Positions 8,701-16,557 of a stretch of DNA of 33,321 bases are shown here, piece by piece; position 1 is the stretch's first letter, and every line of letters begins with the position of its first letter. The notes below the pieces were generated by a model that was given only the letters and a program-made list of their open reading frames with translations, was not told the origin of the DNA and searched no databases. The stretch lies in contig CALVJC010000067.1 in NCBI GenBank assembly GCA_944331945.1, forward strand, positions 1-33,321, written 5' to 3'. A program made the translations under genes and the position numbers. The stretch is from an uncultured Bacilli bacterium (GTDB lineage: Bacteria; Bacillota_I; Bacilli_A; RF39; UBA660).

Positions 8701-10323
8701 GAAAATTGTAAATATTCGGAATTTGAAAATGAAGAAGGAGAGCCCTATGGAAAAGAGTATTCCTCAGGCTATGATCTTCCCGATAAAATTTGTCCCAAAT
8801 GTGGAGGAAAACTAAGCAAAGAAGGACAAGACATGCCTTTCGCTACCTTCTTAGGATTTAATGCCGATAAAGTTCCCGATATTGATTTGAACTTCTCTGG
8901 AGAATATCAGTGGAAAGCCCATGAATATACCAAAGTTCTCTTTGGAGTCGATAATGTCTATCGTGCAGGAACCATTGGTACGGTAGCAGAAAAAACAGCT
9001 TTCGGATATGTACGAGGCTATTTTGAAGAACATGGCATTACCGGAAAACGAAATGCCGAAATCGAGCGACTTGCCATTGGTTGTACCGGAGTCAAAAGAA
9101 CAACGGGCCAACATCCTGGAGGAATTGTTGTTATTCCTGGTTATATGGATGTCTTTGACTTTACCCCATTCCAATATCCTGCCGATGATAATACCTCTTT
9201 ATGGCGAACCACTCACTTTGATTATCATGCCATCGATCAAGATGTCTTAAAACTTGATATTCTAGGTCACGATGATCCGACGGTCTTAAGAATGTTACAG
9301 GATTTATCAGGGATTGATATTACAACACTTCCGATGGATGATAAAAAGATCTTTGCCATTTTATCAAGTCCAGAACCTTTGGGAGTAACCGAACAAGATA
9401 TTTTATGTCCGACGGGGACCCTAGGCTTACCAGAACTAGGTACAAACTTTGTTATCCAAATGTTAGTAGAAACAAAACCGAGTACCTTTGCTGAACTGGT
9501 TAAAATTTCCGGACTTTCTCACGGTACTGATGTTTGGGCTGGAAATGCTAGTGAATTAATTCGCAATAACGTTGTACCTTTTAAAGAAGTTATTGGTTGT
9601 CGTGATGATATCATGGTAAACCTTATGAACTGGGGCATGGAACCAAAATTAGCTTTTAAGATCATGGAATTCGTCCGGAAAGGAAAGGCGAGCAAAGACC
9701 CAGAAACCTGGAAAGATTATGCGGCGAAAATGAAAGAAGCTGGCATTCCTGATTGGTACATTGAATCTTGTCATAAGATCAAATATATGTTCCCGAAAGC
9801 CCATGCTTGTGCATATGTTATGAGTGCCATTCGTATCGCTTGGTTTAAAGTCTATAAACCACTTTGGTATTATGCTGCTTATTTTTCCATTCGGGTCGAT
9901 GACTTTGACATTGAAACAATGATCAAAGGCTATCAATCCATAAAAACTCGTTATGAAGATTTAACGGCCAAAGGCTTTGAAGCCACCAATAAAGAAACCA
10001 GTATCATTGATTCTCTTCATGTCGCTTTAGAAGCCACTGCTAGAGGAATTCACTTTGGACCGATTTCTTTAGAAAAAAGCGATAGTACCAGATTTAAAAT
10101 CGATGACGAACATGAAAACACCCTAATTCCTCCCTTTTCTACCATTGATGGTCTAGGAGGAGCGGTAGCAACTTCCATTGTCGAAGAACGCGAAAAACAA
10201 CCGTTCTTAAGCAAAGAAGACTTGCAAAAACGCGGCAAAGTATCCAAAACGTTAATTGACAAAATGGTTTCTATGGGTATTATTACCGGTCTTCCAGAAT
10301 CGAACCAATTAAGCTTATTTTGA
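5731..10323 (+). CDS. polC: DNA polymerase III alpha subunit, Gram-positive PolC type
   Basis: This is the replicative polymerase with built-in 3'-5' proofreading. At 1530 residues it is somewhat longer than Bacillus PolC (about 1437). In order it has an N-terminal domain, an OB-fold (about 205-300), a PHP domain beginning at HTHTKMSQMDG (His324) and the inserted DnaQ-like exonuclease (Asp420 and Glu422 in DFETTGF, later HNAKFD and HHRGDYDAE). The rest of PHP and the C-family polymerase core follow, with a zinc-binding knuckle (C988, C993, C1021, C1024) and catalytic Asp1050 and Asp1052 in PDIDLNF. It ends in QLSLF, a beta-clamp-binding tail. The start at 5731 has GGAGG at 5718-5722; the in-frame ATG at 5716 overlaps that ribosome binding site and is rejected. 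The TGA stop overlaps the -35 of the next gene. Confidence 0.98.
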   Translation: MEEKIKKLIDKLQLSLENSSYFKEAKLEKVIINSRTLAFDIMIQLEEYLPIEALEEIEEKKHYLSSQVTFHYQVRKENPSLLLNYFPYLLERLKEQEKITIKEIYQDALVLEEDELKLQATNKKEEEKLLEIAKEVNEFYQLLGYHEYIPVVLKEDNSILSEINQELQNAVIEIPMKQEPKKEEKPKYTRAPKSTEEGCVLGRSFKEAPIKMSMIAGEDNNVVVDAYVFGVDYFESSKSDFKIITLKVTDETDSIYCKVFVKDNEEYNRLCKELKVGKNFRIRGYIKNDAFAKELVLNARDIMPLEKAKEERKDLEEEKRVELHTHTKMSQMDGVVDEVTLVKQAIKWGHKGIAITDHNGAQAFPHVYNFVRDYNKGLKEEEEPFKVIYGTELTMVDDEVDIIIRPNDHKLLDETYVVFDFETTGFNAGGADSIIEIGAVKMCHGEILEKYDELINPGRPLPQKIVDVTNITDQMLEGKDNEENAIKRFIAWFGDLPMVAHNAKFDVSFLEMAYQKYGLGEFKNPVIDTLELSRTLDNNYARHGLSALVKRYNVPWDESAHHRGDYDAEGTALVLYKMLEKLDSRNIETMTDLSQMVSTDEMYKYGNTHHINLLTLNKKGLKNLFKIISYANTNYLYKTPRIPRSVLNKHREGLLVGSGCYESEIFQQAKSKSEEELSNLIRFYDYIEVQPPECYDHLIQSGDFGNEKELLAHLEKIIRTTEEAGKFIVATGDVHHLTREDKIYREIIVNQKVPGGGRHPLARNGITEIPSNHFRTTTEMLEDFSFLDEETRRRIVIENPHKILDMVDIIEVIIETGGIPFSPKIDHSVETVTELVFGKASSWYGDPLPHNIEERISKELYGDGIFDAIKEEAKEENLKEEQYEDEIFKRLHKTLLQGFDAVKDKIRESLRRTNKEMSEEEIEKTLPKKLGGVIGGGFDVIYLIAQKLVKHSNDDGYIVGSRGSVGSSFVATMMGITEVNPLPAHYLCRNENCKYSEFENEEGEPYGKEYSSGYDLPDKICPKCGGKLSKEGQDMPFATFLGFNADKVPDIDLNFSGEYQWKAHEYTKVLFGVDNVYRAGTIGTVAEKTAFGYVRGYFEEHGITGKRNAEIERLAIGCTGVKRTTGQHPGGIVVIPGYMDVFDFTPFQYPADDNTSLWRTTHFDYHAIDQDVLKLDILGHDDPTVLRMLQDLSGIDITTLPMDDKKIFAILSSPEPLGVTEQDILCPTGTLGLPELGTNFVIQMLVETKPSTFAELVKISGLSHGTDVWAGNASELIRNNVVPFKEVIGCRDDIMVNLMNWGMEPKLAFKIMEFVRKGKASKDPETWKDYAAKMKEAGIPDWYIESCHKIKYMFPKAHACAYVMSAIRIAWFKVYKPLWYYAAYFSIRVDDFDIETMIKGYQSIKTRYEDLTAKGFEATNKETSIIDSLHVALEATARGIHFGPISLEKSDSTRFKIDDEHENTLIPPFSTIDGLGGAVATSIVEEREKQPFLSKEDLQKRGKVSKTLIDKMVSMGIITGLPESNQLSLF

Positions 10324-10348
10324 CAAAATGAGGGAAATATGTTATAAT
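10320..10348 (+). promoter_or_regulatory. Near-perfect sigma-A promoter overlapping the polC stop
   Basis: TTGACA (10320-10325), 17-base spacer, TATAAT (10343-10348), plus a TGT extended -10 (10340-10342). It should give strong constitutive transcription of the following gene. Confidence 0.85.
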
Positions 10349-10378
10349 GTAGCCACATTTCAAAAAGGGGAAAAAGAA

Positions 10379-11179
10379 ATGGAAAAGGTAAAAATTTATA
10401 AAATTGGAAACTTATCGGTGAAAAACCGTCGGATCTTTGAAACGGGAACACGTTTCGGAAATATGAATACCGCACCAGCTTTCTATCCAGAAGGAATGTC
10501 AAAGGAAGATCGAAAAGATGCATTCTTAGATCATCGTAAAGCAGCGAGTGCCTATTACAACAAGGAATTTGATCCATACAAATTTTACATTCCAAGTCAA
10601 AATGGAGAAGGAAAAGCGGTAACCTTAACCAAAGAAATGGTTGATTTCGCTTGGGATGGTTGGGATTTAGATATTACAGCAGACATCCTAATGGTGACAG
10701 ATAAAACACCACGTGTAGTCGTTGGATTCCCAGTGGCAGACTGTCCTGTTATCATTGCCAGTGACTTAAGACAAGGAATCACGGCGACAGCCCATTGTAG
10801 TGGAGAAATGATTGATAAATACTTACCAAAATTAACGGTAGAAGCTTTACAAAGTAAGCACAATAGTAAACTAGATGAAATCTCTATTTATGTTGGTTCA
10901 CATGCTGGACCTAACTGGACCTATGATAGAATGCCCGCTTGGGCCAAAGAATCATTTTGGGAAAAAACAGGAGCCATTACCGAAGAAAATGGTATGTATA
11001 AAATAAACTTAACTAAAGCGATTTTAAGTCAATTAAATCCCCAAAAATTCGAAAGTTATTATATGAATGAAGACGACACGATCACAAATCCAAACTATTA
11101 TTCGAATTCTGCCGCTTCCAAAGGAGTTCTAGAGAAAAAAGGACTTCATTTTACAGGAGCATATTACAAGAAAAAATAG
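10379..11179 (+). CDS. Divergent YfiH/laccase-domain (polyphenol oxidase family) protein
   Basis: This 266-residue protein resembles the YfiH/LACC1 family. It has TADILMVTD, then VADCPVIIASD with Cys122, then TATAHCSGEM with His139, then YVGSHAGPNW. These line up with the family's ADC-P, H-x-GW and GP blocks, where the metal site uses His-Cys-His. The usual HAGWRG is replaced by HCSGEM, so catalysis may differ. Family members act on purine nucleosides or catechols, and some edit peptidoglycan precursors; which applies here is unknown. The start at 10379 follows AAGGGG (10365-10370). An upstream ATG (10328) lies inside the promoter and cannot be used. The gene is monocistronic with a strong terminator. 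Confidence 0.6.
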   Translation: MEKVKIYKIGNLSVKNRRIFETGTRFGNMNTAPAFYPEGMSKEDRKDAFLDHRKAASAYYNKEFDPYKFYIPSQNGEGKAVTLTKEMVDFAWDGWDLDITADILMVTDKTPRVVVGFPVADCPVIIASDLRQGITATAHCSGEMIDKYLPKLTVEALQSKHNSKLDEISIYVGSHAGPNWTYDRMPAWAKESFWEKTGAITEENGMYKINLTKAILSQLNPQKFESYYMNEDDTITNPNYYSNSAASKGVLEKKGLHFTGAYYKKK

Positions 11180-11187
11180 TTGTCAAG

Positions 11188-11229
11188 AAAAAGGAAAAAT
11201 GCGAAATTATAAAGCTTTTTCCTTTTTTT
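11188..11229 (+). terminator. Intrinsic terminator
   Basis: AAAAAGGAAAAA (11188-11199) pairs with the T-rich arm at 11216-11229 (TTTTTCCTTTTTTT) around a loop of about 16 bases. Confidence 0.75.
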
Positions 11230-11231
11230 CA

Positions 11232-11240
11232 TGCTATAAT
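11232..11240 (+). promoter_or_regulatory. Extended -10 of the hydrolase-murF-ddl operon
   Basis: TGC-TATAAT just after the preceding terminator, 23 bases before the GTG start. No good -35 is visible. Confidence 0.6.
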
Positions 11241-11263
11241 CAGAGTTAAGGGAGGAAAGTCAC

Positions 11264-11983
11264 GTGGAAATACACAATACCAAGATAAATTACATACAGT
11301 ATGGTAAAGGAAAAGATATTGTACTATTACATGGTTGGGGTCAAAATATTGAAATGATGCAATTTTTAGGAGATCCGCTATCCATAAACTATCGCATTAC
11401 CATTTTAGACTTTCCTGGTTTTGGCAAAAGTGAAGAACCCAAAGAAGTCTGGAATATTACCGATTATGCCGAAATGTTACACGAATTATTAGAAAAATTA
11501 GAGATTCAAAATCCCACCCTTATTGGACATTCCTTTGGAGGAAGAGTAGCGATCCGTTATGCTGCTCAATATAAAGTCGAAAAACTCATTCTTTTCGGTG
11601 CCCCTTGTGTTATTACCAATAAAAAACAGTCCTTAAAAGTCAAAGCTTTAAAAGCTGCCAAAAAGCTGCCTGGTATGAAAAAAATTGCTGAAGTGGCCAA
11701 AAATTACATTGGCTCCAGAGATTACAAAGCCGCAAGCCCTATGATGAGAAATATCTTAGTTCAAGTTGTAAACGAAGACTTATCGGACTATGCCAAAAAA
11801 ATTACCGTACCAACCTTACTTATCTGGGGAGAGCAAGATACGGAAGCCCCAGTAGAAGAAGCAAGACTATTAGAAAAACTATTAAAAGATGGAGCCCTTA
11901 TTATTTTGCCGGGGACTCATTATGCGTACTTAGAAAATTTAAATCAAGTACTTAATATCATAAATAAATTTATGGAGGGATAA
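11264..11983 (+). CDS. Alpha/beta hydrolase
   Basis: This 239-residue protein has an alpha/beta hydrolase fold: oxyanion region LLHGWGQN, nucleophile elbow GHSFGG with Ser90, Asp192 in GEQDTEAP and His219 in GTHYAYLEN. These complete a catalytic triad of the usual spacing. It lacks a signal peptide, so it is cytosolic. The start is GTG at 11264, preceded by GGGAGG. It is first in an operon with a MurF-type ligase (three bases downstream) and a Ddl-type ligase. A role in cell-wall precursor chemistry is suggested by that context only; the substrate cannot be read from the sequence. Confidence 0.88.
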   Translation: MEIHNTKINYIQYGKGKDIVLLHGWGQNIEMMQFLGDPLSINYRITILDFPGFGKSEEPKEVWNITDYAEMLHELLEKLEIQNPTLIGHSFGGRVAIRYAAQYKVEKLILFGAPCVITNKKQSLKVKALKAAKKLPGMKKIAEVAKNYIGSRDYKAASPMMRNILVQVVNEDLSDYAKKITVPTLLIWGEQDTEAPVEEARLLEKLLKDGALIILPGTHYAYLENLNQVLNIINKFMEG

Positions 11984-11986
11984 TTT

Positions 11987-13609
11987 ATGATAATGAAAAT
12001 TTTGTTGCTGTTATTATTAACAGTCGTAATTGTTGTGAAAAGTAAAAAAAGCATGCATATGTTACAACAAAATTTATATAACGAAAACAATCGTTATTTA
12101 AAATGGATTATCTATCATACTTCAAACTTGATATCGATTGAATTTCCCATTTTTTTAATTATCTTCTTAGCCAATAGTTTATTCGTCGAAAAAGAAGGGC
12201 TATCCTTAGTACTAAATATAATTGCTTTCTTACTTTATCTTGTCTTTATCATACTTTACAAGAAAAAAGAAAAGAACGAACAGGTCAAAAAGCCTCTCGT
12301 ATATACGGCGAGAATCAAACGATTAATGGTAACGACCACCATTGTTTACTTTTTACCAATTTTATTCTTAATTTTAACAAGAGAAAGCCTCGTTGTTTCA
12401 TCATTCTTCCTTTTCCTCTATGCTTTACTTACTTATTTAAACCCATTTGTTTTCTTAGTTACAAACTTTATTAATAAATATACCGTTGAAAAATGTGTTT
12501 ATTTTCACTTTAAACATATGGCTGGGAAAAAACTAAAACAAATGAATCACTTAAAAGTGATCGGTATTACTGGTAGTTATGGAAAAACGAGTAGTAAGAA
12601 TATCCTCGCTGATATTTTAAATATTAAATATGTCGCTTTACCAACCCCAAGAAACTTAAACACCCCTTATGGTCTCATTATTACGATTAACAATCATCTC
12701 GATAAATTTAATGATGTCTTAATTGCCGAAATGGGAGCCTACCAAAGAGGAGAAATCAAGCAACTTTGTGATTTGGTTCATCCAAAATATGGTATCCTAA
12801 CCAGAATTGGAACCGCTCACTTAGAAACCTTTGGTAGTGAAGAAAATATTCAAAAAACGAAATTTGAATTGATTGAATCTTTACCAAAAGATGGAGTAGG
12901 AGTCTTAAATCGTGATGATCCAAAACAAGTAAGCTATCATTTAAAAAATGATTGTAAGATTTTATGGATTGGAATTGAAAACGAAGATGTCGATGTTTTA
13001 GCGAAAAACATCAAGTGCACGAATACCGGAACTCATTTCGATGTCATTTTTAAAGGAGACAAGAAGAAATATCCATTTGAAACAAAATTATTAGGACAAC
13101 ACAATGTCTATAACATTCTATCTGCCATCGCCCTAGGAAGAGAATTCGGTATTAGCATTGAACAATTGCAACAAGCAGTCAAAGCCGTTCGTCCGATCGA
13201 ACACCGTCTAGAACTAAAAAAATTAGGCAACTTCTATCAAATCGATGATGCCTATAACTCGAATCCAACAGGTGCCAAAAATGCGATTGAGGTGCTTAGC
13301 ATGATGCCAGGCACCAAAGTCATTGTTACTCCAGGGATGATTGAATTAGGAGCAAAGGAAGCAGAATTAAATGAAAAATTTGGCGAACAGATTGCCGAAT
13401 TAAGTAAGGCCGATTATGTCATATTAATAGGGAAAAAGCAAACCGAACCAATCCGCAAAGGATTAGAAAAGAAAAAATTTGATATGGACAAAGTGATCGT
13501 TTACAATAATGTCGTAGATGCATATACTTTTATTAGAGGAATCAAAGGAAAAAAGGACATCTATGCTTTATTTGAAAATGACTTGCCAGATACTTATAAT
13601 GAAAAATAG
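11987..13609 (+). CDS. murF: MurF-type Mur ligase with N-terminal membrane domain
   Basis: This 540-residue protein carries a Mur-ligase core from about residue 185. It has the ATP loop GITGSYGKTSS (193-203), GTAHLETFGS followed by the KTKFEL lysine region, HRLE, DAYNSNPTGAKNA and MIELGAKEAELN. Those motifs point to MurF, which adds D-Ala-D-Ala to UDP-MurNAc-tripeptide. The usual soluble MurF N-terminal substrate domain is absent. Residues 1-165 instead hold about five membrane helices (near 3-18, 48-66, 72-92, 113-132, 136-163). The start at 11987 follows GGAGGG by seven bases. It lies between a hydrolase and a Ddl-family gene, and Ddl would make its dipeptide substrate. An alternative is a MurF-related ligase acting on a lipid-linked substrate. 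Confidence 0.82.
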   Translation: MIMKILLLLLLTVVIVVKSKKSMHMLQQNLYNENNRYLKWIIYHTSNLISIEFPIFLIIFLANSLFVEKEGLSLVLNIIAFLLYLVFIILYKKKEKNEQVKKPLVYTARIKRLMVTTTIVYFLPILFLILTRESLVVSSFFLFLYALLTYLNPFVFLVTNFINKYTVEKCVYFHFKHMAGKKLKQMNHLKVIGITGSYGKTSSKNILADILNIKYVALPTPRNLNTPYGLIITINNHLDKFNDVLIAEMGAYQRGEIKQLCDLVHPKYGILTRIGTAHLETFGSEENIQKTKFELIESLPKDGVGVLNRDDPKQVSYHLKNDCKILWIGIENEDVDVLAKNIKCTNTGTHFDVIFKGDKKKYPFETKLLGQHNVYNILSAIALGREFGISIEQLQQAVKAVRPIEHRLELKKLGNFYQIDDAYNSNPTGAKNAIEVLSMMPGTKVIVTPGMIELGAKEAELNEKFGEQIAELSKADYVILIGKKQTEPIRKGLEKKKFDMDKVIVYNNVVDAYTFIRGIKGKKDIYALFENDLPDTYNEK

Positions 13610-13624
13610 AAAGGAAGTAAGAAG

Positions 13625-14845
13625 ATGAAAATAAAAGTAGGCGTTATATTTGGAGGGGAGAGTGTAGAACACGAAGTAAGTATTATCTCTGCCATCCAAG
13701 CCATGAATAAAATGGATCAAGAAAAATATGAAATTATTCCTATCTATATCACCAAAGATAGAGAGTGGTATACAGGAGCCATGTTAAAAGATGTAGAAAG
13801 TTATCAAGATTTAGAATTAATCAAAAAATATGCTACCAACGTAGTACTTTATTATAAAAATGGAAGTTTTGTCTTACAAAGCAAAGGATTCTTAAAGAAA
13901 ATTGTTACGGATATTGATATTGCTTTTCCAATTACTCATGGAACCAATGTCGAAGACGGAGTCTTACAAGGTTACCTTCAAACGATTGGTATTCCTTATG
14001 TCGGACCCAACGTTTATGCCGCAGCGGTTGGACAAGATAAAGTCTATATGCGTGATATCTTCAAAGCCAACGACTTACCAATTCCCGAATATACTTGGTT
14101 TTATGATACCGATTACAAACAAGAAAAAGAAGAAATTATCAAACAGATTTCCGCTTTAAAATATCCCGTTATTGTAAAACCAGCTACAACCGGAAGTAGT
14201 GTTGGGATTGGGATTGCCGAAAACGAAGACAAATTAGACGAATTAATTGAAGAAGCAATGACTTATGACAATAAAATTATTGTAGAACAAGTCATTCCTA
14301 ACTTAATGGAAGTAAATATTTCTGTTTTAGGAAACTTTGAACATCAAGAAACGAGTGTCATTGAAGAAGTGTTATCCTCTCATAAATTCTTAACTTATGA
14401 AGATAAATATGTAGGATCTTCTAAAGTCAAAGGCAAACTTGCTTTAAAGACTACTCCAAGAAAAGGTTCGAAAGGAATGGCCTCTGCCAATCGAAAAATT
14501 CCAGCGGACTTAACCGAAAAGATGGAAAAGGAAGTTAGAGAAATTGCCGTAAAAGCTTTTAAAGCCTTAGGAAGTAGTGGCGATGCACGAATTGATATGC
14601 TAATTGATACCAAAGCTAAAAAAGTATATATTAACGAAATCAACTCTATTCCTGGATCACTTGCCTTTTATCTATGGGATCCGCTTGGCAAAGATTATAG
14701 TGATTTATTAGATGATATGATTAACATTGGTGTAAAAGACTTTAAACACCGTCAAAATAAAACTCATTCCTTTAAAACAAATATCCTAGAAGGCTTCGCT
14801 GCCAATGGATTAAAAGGAATGAAAGGAAAATTATCAAACAAATAG
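13625..14845 (+). CDS. ddl: D-alanine--D-alanine ligase family protein (ATP-grasp)
   Basis: This 406-residue ATP-grasp ligase opens with VGVIFGGESVEHEVSI, the Ddl N-terminal signature. PVIVKPATTGSSVGI binds ATP, DARIDMLID lies in the active site, and INEINSIPGS carries the metal ligands Glu338 and Asn340. It is longer than typical Ddl (about 350-370) because of an extended basic stretch of some 25 residues between KYVGSSK and the RKIPADL block. It ends with an extra tail after about residue 375. Classical Ddl has a short omega loop there, so substrate choice (D-Ala, D-Lac or D-Ser in the second position) cannot be assumed. It follows murF by 15 bases with AAAGGAAG as ribosome binding site. 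Confidence 0.85.
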   Translation: MKIKVGVIFGGESVEHEVSIISAIQAMNKMDQEKYEIIPIYITKDREWYTGAMLKDVESYQDLELIKKYATNVVLYYKNGSFVLQSKGFLKKIVTDIDIAFPITHGTNVEDGVLQGYLQTIGIPYVGPNVYAAAVGQDKVYMRDIFKANDLPIPEYTWFYDTDYKQEKEEIIKQISALKYPVIVKPATTGSSVGIGIAENEDKLDELIEEAMTYDNKIIVEQVIPNLMEVNISVLGNFEHQETSVIEEVLSSHKFLTYEDKYVGSSKVKGKLALKTTPRKGSKGMASANRKIPADLTEKMEKEVREIAVKAFKALGSSGDARIDMLIDTKAKKVYINEINSIPGSLAFYLWDPLGKDYSDLLDDMINIGVKDFKHRQNKTHSFKTNILEGFAANGLKGMKGKLSNK

Positions 14846-14874
14846 AACTTAGTTAGCTAAGCTCTATTTTTTTT
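14844..14874 (+). terminator. Intrinsic terminator of the hydrolase-murF-ddl operon
   Basis: A nine-pair stem with one mismatch (14844-14852 with 14857-14865), loop TTAG, then eight T after one A. It overlaps the stop codon of the convergent glycosyltransferase gene. Confidence 0.75.
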
Positions 14875-15952
14875 CGATAAGATTTTCAATGGCTTTAAGA
14901 TTATTTTTTAACCGCTCATTTTTAGGATTGATAGAAATGGCTTTTTTACATGCTGTCATCGCCAGCTCATATTCTCCATAATCATAAAAAGCAAGAGTTA
15001 ACAAATCATAGGGAGTTTCATTAAAACTAAAGACTTCATTGATATAACTTTCGGTATGAAGCTTAATTTTTAAAGCTTTCATCGTATAAAGAAGAACATC
15101 TTCCCATTCTTCTAAATGATAAGCAAGTAATGCACGTTCCATAAAAGGATCACGTAAATAAGGGGCTTCTTTCATCGCCTTTTCTAACCAATCTTTCGCT
15201 TCCTCATACTGCTGCAGTTCTTTATAACAGCGAGCAATAAAACGCATCGAAGCACATCGCTCATCACGCCAAGTCGCTCGTTTTAAAGAAAGGTGCTTTT
15301 TTAATGTTTCAATCGCTTTTTCATACTGGCCATAATACATATACTCACGACCCAAATAATGCATATTGCGATCATCTTCTGGATCTTCTTGTACTGAAAG
15401 CTCGAGTAATGGAAGATAACTAGAACGAGATTTTGTAACATCAGGATAATGATTTAAAACAATCTCATCAGTAGTAATTTTCTTTTCCATTCCTCCATCA
15501 AAAGCAAGCACTTCATGAACGGGATGGGTCCACTGATAATGATACCGGCGATGCATTTTTTCAATATAGAAATGAACCGCTGGATTTCCTACTTCATCAA
15601 AACTCCAATTGTAGCGATAGGCCAGGCGATCGGTATCCTCTTGCCAAATTTCTTCTAACTTATCACGCCATCCGGGTACGAAAACTTCATCAAGGTCCGT
15701 ACAGACACAAATATCAGCATCTTCATCAACCATAGCAAGAGATAGATTACGAGCCACATCAAAACGCCATGGATCGATCACTTTTGTTTCTACGTGTACC
15801 CCCAATTCTTGCAACTTCGCTACCGTTTGATCTGTCGAACCTGTATCAAGGACATAAATTTCATCCGCTTCCTTCATCGATTCTACCCAACGCGATACAA
15901 ACTTTTCTTCATTTTTACTAATCGCGTAAACACAAACTTTATACTTTTTCAT
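14864..15952 (-). CDS. Glycosyltransferase family 2 with C-terminal TPR repeats
   Basis: The first 150 or so of 362 residues form a GT2 GT-A fold: nucleotide-binding DTGSTDQT (36-43) and the DLD metal motif (Asp86, Asp88). WTHPVHEVL follows, as in SunS/YqaR-like TPR glycosyltransferases. Residues from about 185 to the end are helix pairs with TPR character (MHYLGREYMYYGQYEKAIE, then YGEYELAMTACKKAISINP). There is no membrane segment, so it acts in the cytosol, probably on a peptide or protein acceptor recognised by the TPRs; this is inferred from the architecture. The start has GAGGTGA eight bases upstream. No glycosylated-peptide gene is adjacent; the nearest Thr-rich candidate acceptor is the collagen-like protein about 2 kb away. 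Confidence 0.85.
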   Translation of the reverse strand: MKKYKVCVYAISKNEEKFVSRWVESMKEADEIYVLDTGSTDQTVAKLQELGVHVETKVIDPWRFDVARNLSLAMVDEDADICVCTDLDEVFVPGWRDKLEEIWQEDTDRLAYRYNWSFDEVGNPAVHFYIEKMHRRYHYQWTHPVHEVLAFDGGMEKKITTDEIVLNHYPDVTKSRSSYLPLLELSVQEDPEDDRNMHYLGREYMYYGQYEKAIETLKKHLSLKRATWRDERCASMRFIARCYKELQQYEEAKDWLEKAMKEAPYLRDPFMERALLAYHLEEWEDVLLYTMKALKIKLHTESYINEVFSFNETPYDLLTLAFYDYGEYELAMTACKKAISINPKNERLKNNLKAIENLIEKK

Positions 15953-16039
15953 AGGTCACCTCAGTATAATGTATGCGAAAAGAGAAAAGTGTTTATAAAA
16001 ATTAACTAAAATGCATATCTTAAAAATAGAGGTGAGTCG

Positions 16040-16480
16040 ATGAAAAAACGTATTTTTTATAGTATTTTACCGATACTAGGTGGCACTTTGATTGGTTTGA
16101 TCATTGGAGGATATATGAACTATGAAACACTCATCAAACCTCCTTTCGCACCACCACCCATTCTTTTCCCCATTGCCTGGACTATTTTGTATATTTTAAT
16201 GGGAATCTCTTATTTCCTTGCCACGAAGGAAGAAGAGAAAGAATTTGATCGCCTTTATTTACTACAATTGTTCTTAAACCTATTCTGGCCCATCATCTTC
16301 TTTGTCTTAAAAATGTACTGGGCTGCCTTTTTATGGCTTCTACTCTTGCTATATACCGTCGTATTATGGTGGAAAGAATTAAAACAAAAAAATAAAATCA
16401 GTACCTATTTACAAATACCATATCTACTTTGGTTATGCTTTGCCGCCTATTTAAATTTAGGAATTTCTATTTTAAATTAG
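16040..16480 (+). CDS. tspO: TspO/MBR family membrane protein
   Basis: This 146-residue protein has five hydrophobic helices and the TspO signature: KPPFAPPP (33-40), then FPIAWTILYILMG (43-55), LNLFWPIIFF (79-88) and a final W-x-x-FAAYLN (131-139). TspO proteins bind tetrapyrroles and sterol-like ligands and take part in porphyrin and stress signalling; the bacterial physiological ligand is unsettled. The start has GAGGTGA nine bases upstream. The gene stands alone. It is divergent from the glycosyltransferase gene, with an intergenic TATAAT at 15965-15970 that could serve either side but lacks a clear -35. Confidence 0.9.
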   Translation: MKKRIFYSILPILGGTLIGLIIGGYMNYETLIKPPFAPPPILFPIAWTILYILMGISYFLATKEEEKEFDRLYLLQLFLNLFWPIIFFVLKMYWAAFLWLLLLLYTVVLWWKELKQKNKISTYLQIPYLLWLCFAAYLNLGISILN

Positions 16481-16504
16481 AGATTATTTTTTTATTTGAA
16501 AAGA

Positions 16505-16533
16505 TTGTTTTTACTACTCAGGCATGATAAGAT
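16505..16533 (+). promoter_or_regulatory. Promoter of the zinc-ribbon/thioredoxin gene
   Basis: TTGTTT (16505-16510), 17-base spacer, TAAGAT (16528-16533), with TGA extended -10 (16525-16527). Confidence 0.65.
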
Positions 16534-16557
16534 TAAAATAAGAGGAAGGTAAAAATT

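Noticed and set aside
10050..10595. 181-codon minus-strand ORF
   Set aside because: It lies antisense to the end of polC and start of the YfiH-like gene, has no start signals and shows no family features.
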